Positions 8,276 through 17,120 of a stretch of DNA of 64,000 bases are shown here, one piece after another. This DNA is from Paracoccaceae bacterium. GTDB taxonomy: Bacteria; Pseudomonadota; Alphaproteobacteria; Rhodobacterales; Rhodobacteraceae. The notes beneath the pieces were generated by a model. The model was not told the origin of the DNA, did not search any database, and saw only the letters and a list, made by a program, of their open reading frames with translations. The first letter of the stretch is position 1. Every line of letters starts with the position of its first letter. The position numbers and the translations under genes were made by a program. Location: assembly GCA_030750975.1 (NCBI GenBank), contig JASMHC010000003.1, positions 62,001 through 126,000 on the forward strand. The letters are read 5' to 3'.

Positions 8276-8839
8276 ATGACGGCAAGGCAGACTAGGCGTT
8301 CCTTCTTATTGGCTACAGCCACCGTCATCGCGGCGCCGACGCTCCTTCGGGCGTCGGCGTCTGATGAAACGGGCGTTCGAAACAATGTTTCGTCCTTTGC
8401 CCTGCATGAATGGCGCGATCATTTTGACCATCTTGGCCGCGGCATCATCATTTCCGATACGAATACACGGGTATTGCAGCACTGGACATCCGACGGCGAG
8501 ATGCGGATTTATCCGACATCTGTTCCGCTGACGGATGAATTGACCAAACGCGGCTATACCGAGGTTATCGAGAAACGCAAAAACCCAAGCTGGGCACCGA
8601 CCCCGTCCATGAGGATCAGAAATCCCGAATGGCCCGCGTTCATTCGCGGCGGCGATCCGGCCAATCCTTTGGGCACACGAGCTTTGTATTTATCTTGGCA
8701 ATATTATCGGATACACGGTACGCAAGACACACGTAAAATCGGACGGCGGTCGTCAAACGGCTGCATCGGGCTTTACAATCGGCAAATCGAAGAAGTTTAC
8801 GAGCGTACCCCCGTTGGCACTCAGGTTAAACTGATCTGA
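8276..8839 (+). CDS. L,D-transpeptidase-like protein (YkuD family), variant active site
   Basis: The 187-residue protein has a Tat-like signal (TRRSFLLATA) and the YkuD signature with His147 (IHGTQ) and Cys163 in RRSSNGCIGL. The arginine that normally follows the cysteine by two residues (GCxR) is a glycine here. The partner at 4872 keeps the arginine. The fold is very likely conserved, but activity or specificity may differ. The ATG has an AAGGTGAA ribosome site. The cytochrome c gene follows 14 bp after its stop, suggesting an operon running to 12227. Confidence 0.88.
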   Translation: MTARQTRRSFLLATATVIAAPTLLRASASDETGVRNNVSSFALHEWRDHFDHLGRGIIISDTNTRVLQHWTSDGEMRIYPTSVPLTDELTKRGYTEVIEKRKNPSWAPTPSMRIRNPEWPAFIRGGDPANPLGTRALYLSWQYYRIHGTQDTRKIGRRSSNGCIGLYNRQIEEVYERTPVGTQVKLI

Positions 8840-8853
8840 GAAGGACAAAAAAC

Positions 8854-9318
8854 ATGAATTTTTGGGCATGGTTCGTCGGTGCGTTTATCGTGCTGGGGCT
8901 GGGTATGGTTGGCTGGCAATATCTGCAACCAGCCACCGAAGTGGCCACCCCTGGCCACTCGATGGAGCCGCCAGACACAAGCAGCATCGATACCGGTGAT
9001 CCGATTGTGGCGGTCAACCTGCCCGAACGGCTGTCAACAAACGCCCAGATCGGTAAAAATGTGTTCGAGGCGAAATGTGCCGTGTGCCACGGTGTGAATG
9101 CGGCTGGGCAAAATGGCGTGGCGCCTCCGCTGGTGCACCAGATTTACGAACCGAACCACCACTCGGATGGCGCGTTTGTCTATGCCGCAGCGAATGGTGT
9201 TCAGGCGCATCACTGGGACTTCGGCAACATGCCTCCGATCGAAGGATTGACCCGAGCCGACGTTCAATTGGTGGCAACCTATGTGCGCGAGCTTCAGCGG
9301 GCCAACGGTATCAACTAA
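8854..9318 (+). CDS. Membrane-anchored class I cytochrome c
   Basis: The 154-residue protein starts with an uncleaved membrane helix (about 3-22), then a linker and a single c-type heme domain with CAVCH and a distal methionine in GNMPPIEG. An N-terminally anchored monoheme cytochrome would shuttle electrons in the periplasm. Its position before a multicopper oxidase and another cytochrome suggests it donates to or accepts from that enzyme. It needs the heme-attachment machinery encoded by the ccm genes in the same block. Confidence 0.92.
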   Translation: MNFWAWFVGAFIVLGLGMVGWQYLQPATEVATPGHSMEPPDTSSIDTGDPIVAVNLPERLSTNAQIGKNVFEAKCAVCHGVNAAGQNGVAPPLVHQIYEPNHHSDGAFVYAAANGVQAHHWDFGNMPPIEGLTRADVQLVATYVRELQRANGIN

Positions 9319-9626
9319 CTCACGTAGGACCTGCGGCGCACTTCTTTTCGGACCTGACCCATTTATTCGTGTGATCGCACAGATGCTTTTCTTCACACCT
9401 GCCGCGACCGAAATTTTCGAAACGATCCTATTTGGCTGCGCCGATTTGGCCGCAGCGCGATCCGGGCGGGATGTCTCGGTTCGGGATAACCGCGATCCAT
9501 GGGCAGATGGTGTTTGCAGCCGCGACACTTCGGCCACGCCATCGTGCAGCATCTCGCACAACAGAATACCCGTACTTCTAACCGACACCATCTGACGGCA
9601 TAAATGCCGCAACGAAGGACCCGCGA
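9319..9626 (+). other. 308-bp gap upstream of the multicopper oxidase
   Basis: No convincing gene is seen. A frame from ATG at 9380 to a stop at 9593-9595 would encode 71 residues with three cysteines but has no clear ribosome site or signal peptide. Directly after that stop is a short inverted repeat, CGGCAT (9596-9601) and ATGCCG (9604-9609), just upstream of the oxidase ribosome site (GAAGGA). The stretch may be an untranslated leader or hold a small leader peptide. Confidence 0.4.
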
Positions 9627-11021
9627 ATGCACATTACCAGACGAGCCTTCCTGAAATCCGGCGCGATGGCCGGTCTCGTGCCATTTGCACCAAAAACGCT
9701 GCTCGCCCAGGAAGGGGTCCCCCCCGAATTGGCAGCACGGAAGGCGATGCTTCAACTTGGACCGGATGGATTTCCGCAGACCGAGATCTGGGGATATAAC
9801 GGCACCGCCCCGGGGCCGGAACTCAGAATGGGCCAAGGGTCGGTTTTTCAAACACGCCTTCTGAACGAATTGGACGAACCGACATCGGTTCACTGGCACG
9901 GGCTTCGGATCGATAACGCCATGGACGGCGTGACCGGCCTGACCCAGGATGGCGTCGCGCCCGGTGACGGGTTTGACTATTCGTTCACCGCCCCGGATGC
10001 CGGCACATTCTGGTATCACGCACATGCGCGTTCCTTCGAACAGGTCGGACGCGGGCTTTACGGGGCCTTCATCGTCGATGAAGCGGAACGGCCCGATATT
10101 GACCGCGATGAGGTCCTGATCCTTGATGACTGGCGTCTGAACCCCGAAAGCGGTCAGATTGCTGGCCCATTTGCCGGCACCCATGATCGCAGCCACGCCG
10201 GACGACTGGGCAATTTCATAACGACAAACAGCGCCGCCAATTATACGTCCAACGTCAAAAAGGGCGAACGTCTGCGCTTGCGCCTGATCAATGCGGCCAA
10301 TGACCGGATATTCTCGTTGGCCGTCGCGGGATTTGACGGCTGGATCATGGCTTATGACGGCATGCCCCTGACAAATCCCGAGAAACTTGAAGGTCCTCTG
10401 TACCTGGCACCGGGCCAGCGGGTCGACCTGTTTGTGGATGTCACCGCAGACGAAGGCGAAAACGCCTTTCTCGCGCGGATTGAAGACAAACAGGGTTTTG
10501 CACAGGCGACATTTCCGGTTACGGGCAGCGCGGCGCGTACCCCCCGCGCCGCCCCTGCCCCATTGCCGCCAAACCCGAACATGTCGGTCGGAGATCTGCA
10601 AAGCGCAATGCCGATCCAGCTTAAAATGGAAGGTGGGGCGATGGGCAGCCTTAAAACGGCCGTTCTGGATGGCAAATCCATGGATATGGAACAGATTGCC
10701 AATGCCAATCAATTCTGGGCCTTCAACGGGGTCGTAGGGCTGACGGATACACCGCTTGCCCGATTATCCCGAAACGAAACGGCCCGCATGTCAATCGTGA
10801 ACGACACGGCCTTTGCACATGCGATGCACCTGCACGGCATGCATTTCCGCGAAGTGCTGGCGGACGGCACACTTGGCCCCCTGCGGGATACGCTTTTGAT
10901 CTTCAGCGGCCAGACCCGAGATATCGCTTTCCTTGCCCATAACCCCGGAAAGTGGTTATTCCATTGTCACATGCTCGCGCACGCCGCCTCGGGCATGACA
11001 ACGTGGGTGGATGTCGCATGA
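9627..11021 (+). CDS. Tat-exported multicopper oxidase (CumA/CutO-like)
   Basis: The 464-residue protein has a Tat-like signal ([13 protein letters not shown]) and all four copper-ligand motifs: HWHG (89-92), WYHAHA (129-134), [10 protein letters not shown] near the C-terminus, and [12 protein letters not shown] (446-457), whose cysteine and methionine are type 1 copper ligands. Multicopper oxidases of this size oxidise cuprous copper or organic substrates in the periplasm while reducing oxygen to water. Overlap with the following cytochrome gene (ATGA) and the neighbouring thiol-redox genes point to copper detoxification. Confidence 0.93.
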   Translation: MHITRRAFLKSGAMAGLVPFAPKTLLAQEGVPPELAARKAMLQLGPDGFPQTEIWGYNGTAPGPELRMGQGSVFQTRLLNELDEPTSVHWHGLRIDNAMDGVTGLTQDGVAPGDGFDYSFTAPDAGTFWYHAHARSFEQVGRGLYGAFIVDEAERPDIDRDEVLILDDWRLNPESGQIAGPFAGTHDRSHAGRLGNFITTNSAANYTSNVKKGERLRLRLINAANDRIFSLAVAGFDGWIMAYDGMPLTNPEKLEGPLYLAPGQRVDLFVDVTADEGENAFLARIEDKQGFAQATFPVTGSAARTPRAAPAPLPPNPNMSVGDLQSAMPIQLKMEGGAMGSLKTAVLDGKSMDMEQIANANQFWAFNGVVGLTDTPLARLSRNETARMSIVNDTAFAHAMHLHGMHFREVLADGTLGPLRDTLLIFSGQTRDIAFLAHNPGKWLFHCHMLAHAASGMTTWVDVA

Positions 11022-11488
11022 CTAGATTAAGCTTATTCGCAGCCGGTTTTCTGGCCTTGGCAGTTGCAGTGGCCTATTTTGTACAATCCGGCGATCTGCT
11101 GCCGGAAACAAAAGAAATCAGTATGAATTTGGATATCGAGGCTGGCGAGCAACTCTATGCCAATAGCTGTGCCGCCTGCCACGGGGCCAATCTCGAAGGC
11201 CAGCCGGAATGGCGAAGCGCCGGACCGGACGGAAAATTACCCGCCCCTCCGCATGACCGCACTGGACATACATGGCATCACAGCGATAGCGTTCTTTTCG
11301 ACTATACGAAACTTGGCGGCTCCGAGGTAATGAAGCGACAGGGCATCGAATTCGAAAGCGGCATGCCGGCATTTGGCGATATCCTGTCCGATGAAGAAAT
11401 TCTGAACATTCTCGCGTATATAAAATCAACCTGGCCAGATCGCGAAAGACTGCTTCAGGCCGAAAGAACCGACGCAGAACAACGGTGA
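11018..11488 (+). CDS. Membrane-anchored or secreted class I cytochrome c
   Basis: The chosen ATG overlaps the oxidase stop, giving 156 residues; the longer frame upstream is a shadow. The N-terminus is hydrophobic (about 3-22), followed by a CAACH heme site and a distal methionine in [14 protein letters not shown]. Tight coupling to the multicopper oxidase suggests that it serves as its electron partner. It is related in layout to the cytochrome at 8854, so the operon encodes two monoheme cytochromes. Confidence 0.9.
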   Translation: MTRLSLFAAGFLALAVAVAYFVQSGDLLPETKEISMNLDIEAGEQLYANSCAACHGANLEGQPEWRSAGPDGKLPAPPHDRTGHTWHHSDSVLFDYTKLGGSEVMKRQGIEFESGMPAFGDILSDEEILNILAYIKSTWPDRERLLQAERTDAEQR

Positions 11489-11498
11489 GGGACAAAAA

Positions 11499-12227
11499 AT
11501 GAAACTTCTGAAATACCTGGGGGTGGCCCTGCTGCTGGCAGCCAGCCCCGTCACGCTTGCCGCGCAAGAGCTTAGCGAAGAACGTATCAAGGAATTGGTG
11601 TACGAGGCGATCCGCGAAAATCCCGTCATCATTCTTGAAGCTGTGGAAATCCTTCAGGCCCGCGATGACGAAGCGCAGGCGCAAGCACAGTCCGACATCC
11701 TGTCAGGGCAGCGCGATTTGCTTGAGAATGATCCGAACGCTCCGGTTTTGGGAAATCCCGATGGCGACGTAACGGTCGTTGAGTTTTTTGACTACAACTG
11801 CCCCTATTGCCGACGCGCCATGCCCGAGGTTCAGGCGCTTCTGGATTTTGATCCGAATGTTCGCCTTGTCTATCGCGAATGGCCGATTCTTGGCGACGGG
11901 TCGGTCTTTGCCGCACGGGCCGCGCTCGCGTCCCGAAAGCAGGGAAAATACGAAGAATTCCACTGGGCCATGATGGGAATGACCGGACGCGCCGAAGAGG
12001 CCAGCGTTTTGCGCATCGCCCGAGAAATCGGTCTGGATATCGACCAGCTGATGGCTGATATGGACGGCCCCGAAATCGACGAGCATATACAGACGTCCAT
12101 GCAATTGACCCAAGCCCTTGGGTTCAGCGGCACACCGTCATTTGTAATCGGCGACAATCTTATCCCCGGGCTGGTTGAGGCAGACGCCTTGATCGAGATG
12201 GTCGAGGAAACCAGAGCCGCGAATTAA
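11499..12227 (+). CDS. ScsC/DsbA-like periplasmic thioredoxin-fold protein
   Basis: The 242-residue protein has a signal peptide (1-22), a helical N-terminal segment (EERIKELVYEAIRENP) and a thioredoxin-fold domain with FFDYNCPYCRRAMPE (Cys101, Cys104) and a cis-proline loop GTPSF. The N-terminal helix extension is the oligomerisation stalk of ScsC/Com1-type proteins, which isomerise disulfides and protect against copper. The ScsB-like transporter at 5462 is its plausible reductant. It is the last gene before the terminator at 12274. Confidence 0.9.
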   Translation: MKLLKYLGVALLLAASPVTLAAQELSEERIKELVYEAIRENPVIILEAVEILQARDDEAQAQAQSDILSGQRDLLENDPNAPVLGNPDGDVTVVEFFDYNCPYCRRAMPEVQALLDFDPNVRLVYREWPILGDGSVFAARAALASRKQGKYEEFHWAMMGMTGRAEEASVLRIAREIGLDIDQLMADMDGPEIDEHIQTSMQLTQALGFSGTPSFVIGDNLIPGLVEADALIEMVEETRAAN

Positions 12228-12273
12228 AACATCCCCCTTTCAAACAATGCCTTGAGAGGGAGAACTGTTCCAA

Positions 12274-12306
12274 GACGCCGTGCCCAAACGCGCGGCGTCT
12301 TTTTTT
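12274..12306 (+). terminator. Rho-independent terminator after the ScsC-like gene
   Basis: GACGCCG (12274-12280) pairs with CGGCGTC (12293-12299), followed by a run of seven T. It closes the plus-strand operon that starts near 8276. Confidence 0.85.
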
Positions 12307-12377
12307 GGGTGGCGGACAAAACCGCCCGCCGGTTGATGGGCAAAAGGCCGGACGGATATCTTCCGAAATTCAATAAT

Positions 12378-12454
12378 TGGTCGGAGTGAGAGGATTCGAA
12401 CCTCCGGCCCCTGCCTCCCGAAGACAGTGCTCTACCAGGCTGAGCTACACTCCG
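12378..12454 (-). tRNA. tRNA-Pro (anticodon CGG)
   Basis: The minus strand folds as a full cloverleaf. The acceptor stem CGGAGTG/CACTCCG is perfect, there is a D arm, the anticodon stem CTGTC/GGCAG carries loop TTCGGGA with anticodon CGG, the T arm has TTCGAAT, and CCA is encoded. Its 3' end faces the low-coordinate side, towards the redox gene block, as expected for an attachment-site tRNA. Confidence 0.95.
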
Positions 12455-12651
12455 ATCCTTGCCCGCGCCCGCGTTCGGATTGCCGGGTCGGGTGGCGGCA
12501 AAACGGGGTGGGTCTTGGTGCCCGCGTCTATCGTCAATTCGCCGGGGCTTGTCAAGCAAGACTGCGGGGAATCCTGCCTGTTTAAAACGTTGCGACATAT
12601 TGTTGTTGCACAACAATGTTGCGAAACGCGCGATACTTAAAAGCGTTGTGG

Positions 12652-12695
12652 GCGTTTCGAGATCAACTTCGCGTCTCAAGTTAATCTCGAAACGC
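12652..12695. repeat. Perfect 12-bp inverted repeat behind the DUF2948 gene
   Basis: GCGTTTCGAGAT (12652-12663) pairs perfectly with ATCTCGAAACGC (12684-12695). An inner stem AACTT/AAGTT extends it around an 8-base loop. It begins two bases beyond the DUF2948 stop codon on the minus strand and could end that transcript. Related GCGTTTCG-ended repeats are found at 22921-23028 and 60031-60075. Confidence 0.75.
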
Positions 12696-12696
12696 T

Positions 12697-13170
12697 TTAA
12701 TCCGCGTGTTCGGGGGTGCTGCCCGAGGGGGCCTCATACGGTCGGGTGACATCTTTCAGGCGGCATTCCAGCGCTTCGACCTGCAACTGGATGGCACCAT
12801 CTCCGGCCAGAACCAGTGTCAGGGTTCCTCTTGTCTCGTCGCGGCTTTCATAGGCCATCGACAAGACCGACAGGATCACGTCCTGATCTGACCGGTCGAT
12901 CCCTAGCGACGCCACCGACAGGACGTTCTCAAACGCCAGAACAGATTGAACCCGCTCGGGCCTGGTGGCGGCAGATTTCGGCAGCTCCCATCGGAAGCGG
13001 TTCAGAAGAATGGCAAACCGGCGGCTTTTGCGAAGCCATTTCAGCTCGGTAATCGGAAACACCGCATCCTGTACCAGGGCCGAGAGGATTTGCAGATCTT
13101 CCGCATCCCAGGCCGCGATGTTCAGTGGTTTCTCTGCCCCGTCGGCAAAGCTTGCATCTTGCTGGCTCAC
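12697..13170 (-). CDS. DUF2948 family protein
   Basis: The 157-residue soluble protein matches the DUF2948 family by its start ([22 protein letters not shown]) and its central [12 protein letters not shown] segment. The family is largely alphaproteobacterial, of unknown function, and typically encoded directly behind murA, as here. Its ATG overlaps the murA stop by ATGA, so it is coupled to murA translation. No catalytic motif is visible. Confidence 0.85.
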   Translation of the reverse strand: MSQQDASFADGAEKPLNIAAWDAEDLQILSALVQDAVFPITELKWLRKSRRFAILLNRFRWELPKSAATRPERVQSVLAFENVLSVASLGIDRSDQDVILSVLSMAYESRDETRGTLTLVLAGDGAIQLQVEALECRLKDVTRPYEAPSGSTPEHAD

Positions 13171-14435
13171 TCTTGCACCCTTTCGATATGGGCACCGATC
13201 CGACCCAGCTTTTCTTCCACGCGCTCATAGCCGCGATCAAGATGATACACGCGCTTGACGATGGTTTCACCTTCCGCCGCCATGCCCGCAAGGATCAACG
13301 AGACCGAGGCCCGCAGATCGGTCGCCATCACCGGGGCACCCTTAAGGCTGGTGACGCCGGTGACGGTCGCCGTTCCCCCGTGCACGTCGATCTGCGCCCC
13401 CATGCGCATCAGCTCGGGCGCGTGCATATAGCGGTTTTCGAAAATCTTTTCTTCCAGAACCGAAACGCCCTCGGCCGTGGTCAGCGCAGCCATCATCTGC
13501 GCCTGCAAATCGGTCGGGAAACCGGGGAACGGTTCCGTGACCACATCGACCGCTTTCAAGCGATTTGCGCGGCGTTTGACCAACAGCCCGTTTTGAGTTT
13601 CCGAAACATCCACACCAGCTGCATCAAGCTTTTCGCAAAATGCTTTGACCAGCGACATACGACCGCCGAGGCATTCCACCTCGCCGCCTGCAATGACAGG
13701 GGCCAGCATGTAGGTGCCAAGCTCGATCCGGTCAGTGACCACTTCATGGGTCGCGCCGTGCAAACGATCGACGCCCTGAATGGTGATCTCAGGCGTGCCT
13801 TCGCCTTCGATCTCGGCGCCCATCTTGCGCAGGCAGGCGACCAGATCGACGATTTCAGGCTCTCGGGCCGCGTTTTTCAGGACCGATGTGCCTTTCGCCA
13901 ACGTCGCGGCCATAACAAAGTTTTCGGTCGCCCCGACCGAGGCAAAACGCATGTTGTAAACACCGCCCCGCAAGCCGTTGGCGGGGGCCTTTGCGAACAG
14001 ATAGCCCTCTTTAAGCTCAACCGTCGCGCCCAGCGCCTCCATACCTTCGATATGCAGGTCCATCGGGCGGGCACCGATCGCGCAACCGCCGGGCAACGAA
14101 ACAATCGCTTCGCCCAGTCGCGCCAGCATCGGCCCCAAAACAAGGTTCGATGCCCGCATCTTGCGGACGATTTCATAATCCGCCTTGTGGCTGGTCAAAT
14201 CGTGGCTCGACATGGCCAGCACCTTGCCGTCCTGCATCGAGGTCACTTCCGCCCCGAGCGATTCAAGCAATTGCGACATGGTGCTGATATCCGACAGCCT
14301 TGGCGCATTGGTCAGCGTCAGCGGTTCTTCGCTTAGCAGTGTGGCCGGCATCAGTGTCAGGCAGGCGTTTTTTGCGCCCGCAATGGGGACCCGCCCGTTC
14401 AAGGGGCCATTGCCCCGTACAAGAATCGAATCCAT
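13167..14435 (-). CDS. murA: UDP-N-acetylglucosamine 1-carboxyvinyltransferase MurA
   Basis: The 422-residue protein is full length for MurA, the first committed enzyme of peptidoglycan synthesis, which transfers enolpyruvate from PEP to UDP-GlcNAc in the cytoplasm. It begins with the family pattern ([17 protein letters not shown]), and the catalytic cysteine lies in [11 protein letters not shown] (Cys118), the residue attacked by fosfomycin. The gene is followed by the overlapping DUF2948 gene and preceded by a 51-residue basic protein gene in the same direction. Confidence 0.97.
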   Translation of the reverse strand: MDSILVRGNGPLNGRVPIAGAKNACLTLMPATLLSEEPLTLTNAPRLSDISTMSQLLESLGAEVTSMQDGKVLAMSSHDLTSHKADYEIVRKMRASNLVLGPMLARLGEAIVSLPGGCAIGARPMDLHIEGMEALGATVELKEGYLFAKAPANGLRGGVYNMRFASVGATENFVMAATLAKGTSVLKNAAREPEIVDLVACLRKMGAEIEGEGTPEITIQGVDRLHGATHEVVTDRIELGTYMLAPVIAGGEVECLGGRMSLVKAFCEKLDAAGVDVSETQNGLLVKRRANRLKAVDVVTEPFPGFPTDLQAQMMAALTTAEGVSVLEEKIFENRYMHAPELMRMGAQIDVHGGTATVTGVTSLKGAPVMATDLRASVSLILAGMAAEGETIVKRVYHLDRGYERVEEKLGRIGAHIERVQE

Positions 14436-14439
14436 CTGC

Positions 14440-14595
14440 TCAGCCTTTGTTATTTGCGGTCTCGGTTTTTGACCCGCTTCTGGCCCTTGCCTGTGATTTG
14501 CGCTTGGCCATATTGGCCTTTAGCGCCGCTTTCAGGCGATCTTCGCGCGATTTCGCGCTGTCTGCGGATTTGTCCGTACCGGTTTTTTTCGTCAT
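14440..14595 (-). CDS. 51-residue basic protein upstream of murA
   Basis: A short frame from ATG at 14595 to TGA at 14440 encodes 51 residues rich in Lys, Arg, Ala and Ser, with the central segment [18 protein letters not shown]. It ends four bases before the murA start, in the same direction, so it is probably co-transcribed. Charged Lys/Arg-rich mini-proteins occur in front of murA in related bacteria as I recall. There is no membrane helix or cysteine, and an RNA-binding role is only a guess. Confidence 0.65.
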   Translation of the reverse strand: MTKKTGTDKSADSAKSREDRLKAALKANMAKRKSQARARSGSKTETANNKG

Positions 14596-14685
14596 GCGGA
14601 CCTCTGTACCCCAGAGTCAAAAAAGGGTCCAGATTGCGCTTGCACAGTCGATCTTTTGAGTCTAATCACCCGCCACACGCTAAGC

Positions 14686-14760
14686 GCCGCAGTAGCTCAG
14701 TGGTAGAGCGCACCCTTGGTAAGGGTGAGGCCGGGAGTTCAATCCTCCCCTGCGGCACCA
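14686..14760 (+). tRNA. tRNA-Thr (anticodon GGT)
   Basis: The cloverleaf has a perfect acceptor stem GCCGCAG/CTGCGGC, an anticodon stem CACCC/GGGTG with loop TTGGTAA (anticodon GGT), a T loop TTCAATC and an encoded CCA end. It lies directly in front of a methyltransferase gene. Confidence 0.96.
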
Positions 14761-14836
14761 TCGCCCAGTGTTCCCATCTCAAATTGCCTGCTTCGGGCCG
14801 ATCCTTTATACTTTGGATGTGCGTAAGGATGATGCC

Positions 14837-15781
14837 ATGGGCTTTCCTGATCTCGACCCGACAACTTCGACAAACTGGTGTAAGCTTCTCGGCGATTGGC
14901 GTCGGCCGGATATTTCTGAACGTTACGATCTTTTATGGGACGAGACCCGCGCCTTTGGCCAGCTTTGGCCGCGCCCGCATCCCGACGAGATTTCAGCGTT
15001 CTATGTCATCGACGGCTATCACACGCATTCGGTCCAAGGCCCTTCACTTGCACGGCCCGGGGTCTCGCAGCGGGTCCTGACCCGTCTGGCATGGGCAGCT
15101 GACAAAGGATCGGATCCGGATCAGAACTGGTGGAAACAAACCTTGGGCACAAAGCCCCGCAAAGTGCTTGAAATCGGGTCCGGACGGGGCGCACATTCCG
15201 CCAAGATCGCCGCGCTCGGCCATTCGGTCTTTGGGGTCGAGCCTGACCGAAAAGCGCGGCGTATCGCGCAAGATCACGGTTTTCAGGTTGAAAACGGCAC
15301 CGCAGAAAACCTGCCCGCGTTGATCACCGCAAAGAAATACGATGCCGTGGTCTTCATGCATGTGCTGGAACATTGCCTCCACCCGTTTCAAGCGCTGAAA
15401 AACAGTGTTGGGCTTTTGAACCCCGGCGGTATCGTCGTGGTCGAAGTCCCCAACAATGCCAGCACCGGCTGTTCCTATTTCGGGCCGCTTTGGGCATGGC
15501 TGGACGTGCCGCGCCATTTGAATTTCTTTACGGAAACCAGCCTTGGTGCCTTGTTTGACGCGGCTTCTTTAACCAAAACCAGCGTGTCCTATCGCGGCTA
15601 TACGCGCCAGTTCTCGGCAGACTGGCGGCAAACGCAAGCGCAGATCGCCGAAGCGTTCGGCATGGCCCGTGACGCGCGGGTCAAAACATCCAGCTATTGG
15701 TCCTTTCTGGCCCGCACGGCCTTTGCCCGGCCTTCACGCAAATATGACTCGGTTCGGATCGTGGGGCGGTTGCCGACATAG
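14837..15781 (+). CDS. Class I SAM-dependent methyltransferase
   Basis: The start at 14837 (ATG, AAGGAT upstream) gives 314 residues; a longer frame would run into the tRNA-Thr end. Motif I is VLEIGSGRGAHSAKIA, followed by an acidic ribose-binding residue in FGVEPDRKAR, and a later MHVLEHCLHPFQALK segment corresponds to the post-motif region of Methyltransf_23-type enzymes. The substrate is unknown. Proteins of this layout are often found in surface polysaccharide or small-metabolite methylation, but nothing nearby settles the question. Confidence 0.82.
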   Translation: MGFPDLDPTTSTNWCKLLGDWRRPDISERYDLLWDETRAFGQLWPRPHPDEISAFYVIDGYHTHSVQGPSLARPGVSQRVLTRLAWAADKGSDPDQNWWKQTLGTKPRKVLEIGSGRGAHSAKIAALGHSVFGVEPDRKARRIAQDHGFQVENGTAENLPALITAKKYDAVVFMHVLEHCLHPFQALKNSVGLLNPGGIVVVEVPNNASTGCSYFGPLWAWLDVPRHLNFFTETSLGALFDAASLTKTSVSYRGYTRQFSADWRQTQAQIAEAFGMARDARVKTSSYWSFLARTAFARPSRKYDSVRIVGRLPT

Positions 15782-15847
15782 CGCTCTCTTGCCTGTCGCG
15801 GCACTCTCCGGCATGCTGCGCTTTCGGACAGACATTCGGGGAACCCC

Positions 15848-17011
15848 ATGCCAATCAAAAACCGCTTTGCTGAAATGCATGATGAAATCACTGCCTGGCG
15901 GCGTGACATTCACGAAAACCCGGAAATCCTGTTTGAAACCCACCGCACGGCGGCATTGGTTGCGCAGAAGCTGGAAGAGTTTGGATGTGATGAAATCGTC
16001 ACCGGCCTGGGCCGCACCGGCGTTGTCGGCGTGATCAAGGGCAAGCAAACCGGATCGGGCAAGGTTGTTGGGCTGCGGGCCGATATGGACGCGCTGCCGA
16101 TATTCGAGGCGACCGGAAAACCCTATGCCTCGAAGACCAAGGGCGCGATGCATGCATGCGGACATGACGGGCATACGGCGATGCTGCTCGGGGCTGCGAA
16201 ATATCTGGCCGAAACCCGCAATTTCGACGGTACGGTCGTGGTGATCTTCCAGCCCGCCGAAGAAGGGGGCGGCGGCGGCCGCGAGATGTGCGAGGACGGC
16301 ATGATGGACCGCTTCGGCATTCAGGAAACCTACGGCATGCACAACTGGCCCGGCGTGCCGGTTGGGCAGTTTGCCATCCGCCCCGGCCCGTTTTTCGCGG
16401 CAACTGATCTGTTCGACATCACCATCGAAGGCAAAGGCGGCCACGCCGCCAAGCCGCATGAAACCATTGATCCGACCGTCGCGGCCAGCCATCTGGTTCT
16501 GGCCTTGCAAACCATCGTCAGCCGCAACGCCAATCCGGTCGAGCAGATCGTCGTGTCGGTCACATCGTTCGAGACCTCGTCGACGGCCTATAACGTGATC
16601 CCGCAATCGGTACATCTGCGCGGCACCGTCCGGACGCTGTCGAATGAAAAACGCGAAATGGCCAGAAAACGCCTGCCCGAAATCGCCGAACATACCGCTG
16701 CGGTTTTCGGCGCACAGGCAAAAACCGATTATCACGACGGCTATCCGGTGATGGTCAACCATGACGCCCAAACCGAATTTGCCGCCGATATCGCCAAAAG
16801 CGTGTCAGGCGATTGCCGCGAAGCCCCGCTGATCATGGGCGGCGAGGATTTCGCCTATATGCTCGAAGAACGTCCCGGCGCCTATATCCTTGTCGGCAAC
16901 GGCGACAGCGCCGATGTTCATCACCCCGAATATGACTTCAACGACGAAGCCATTCCGGCCGGATGCAGCTGGTGGGCGGAAATCGCTGAAAAACGGATGC
17001 CGCTTGGCTGA
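15848..17011 (+). CDS. M20 family amidohydrolase (hippurate hydrolase-like)
   Basis: The 387-residue enzyme has the family metal-binding pattern MHACGHDGHTAML and the catalytic glutamate segment QPAEEGGGGGREM. A later HxxD/E metal site and GGEDFAYML near the C-terminus complete the dinuclear centre. M20D peptidases cleave N-acyl amino acids or related amides in the cytoplasm. It stands alone between the methyltransferase and thrS, so the natural substrate cannot be inferred. Confidence 0.92.
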   Translation: MPIKNRFAEMHDEITAWRRDIHENPEILFETHRTAALVAQKLEEFGCDEIVTGLGRTGVVGVIKGKQTGSGKVVGLRADMDALPIFEATGKPYASKTKGAMHACGHDGHTAMLLGAAKYLAETRNFDGTVVVIFQPAEEGGGGGREMCEDGMMDRFGIQETYGMHNWPGVPVGQFAIRPGPFFAATDLFDITIEGKGGHAAKPHETIDPTVAASHLVLALQTIVSRNANPVEQIVVSVTSFETSSTAYNVIPQSVHLRGTVRTLSNEKREMARKRLPEIAEHTAAVFGAQAKTDYHDGYPVMVNHDAQTEFAADIAKSVSGDCREAPLIMGGEDFAYMLEERPGAYILVGNGDSADVHHPEYDFNDEAIPAGCSWWAEIAEKRMPLG

Positions 17012-17120
17012 TCATACCGTCACTTCTTGACACCCAAAGTCAGTGGGATCAAAAGACCGCTGAAACCATAACTTGCAACCGGGCGTTCCGTGGGCGCCAA
17101 ACTGACGAGGAGGCCATGAC

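Noticed and set aside
14686-17120. tRNA-Thr close to thrS as a T-box or feedback arrangement
   Set aside because: T-box leaders are not used in alphaproteobacteria and no T-box sequence (TGGNACCGCG) is present before thrS; the proximity seems accidental.
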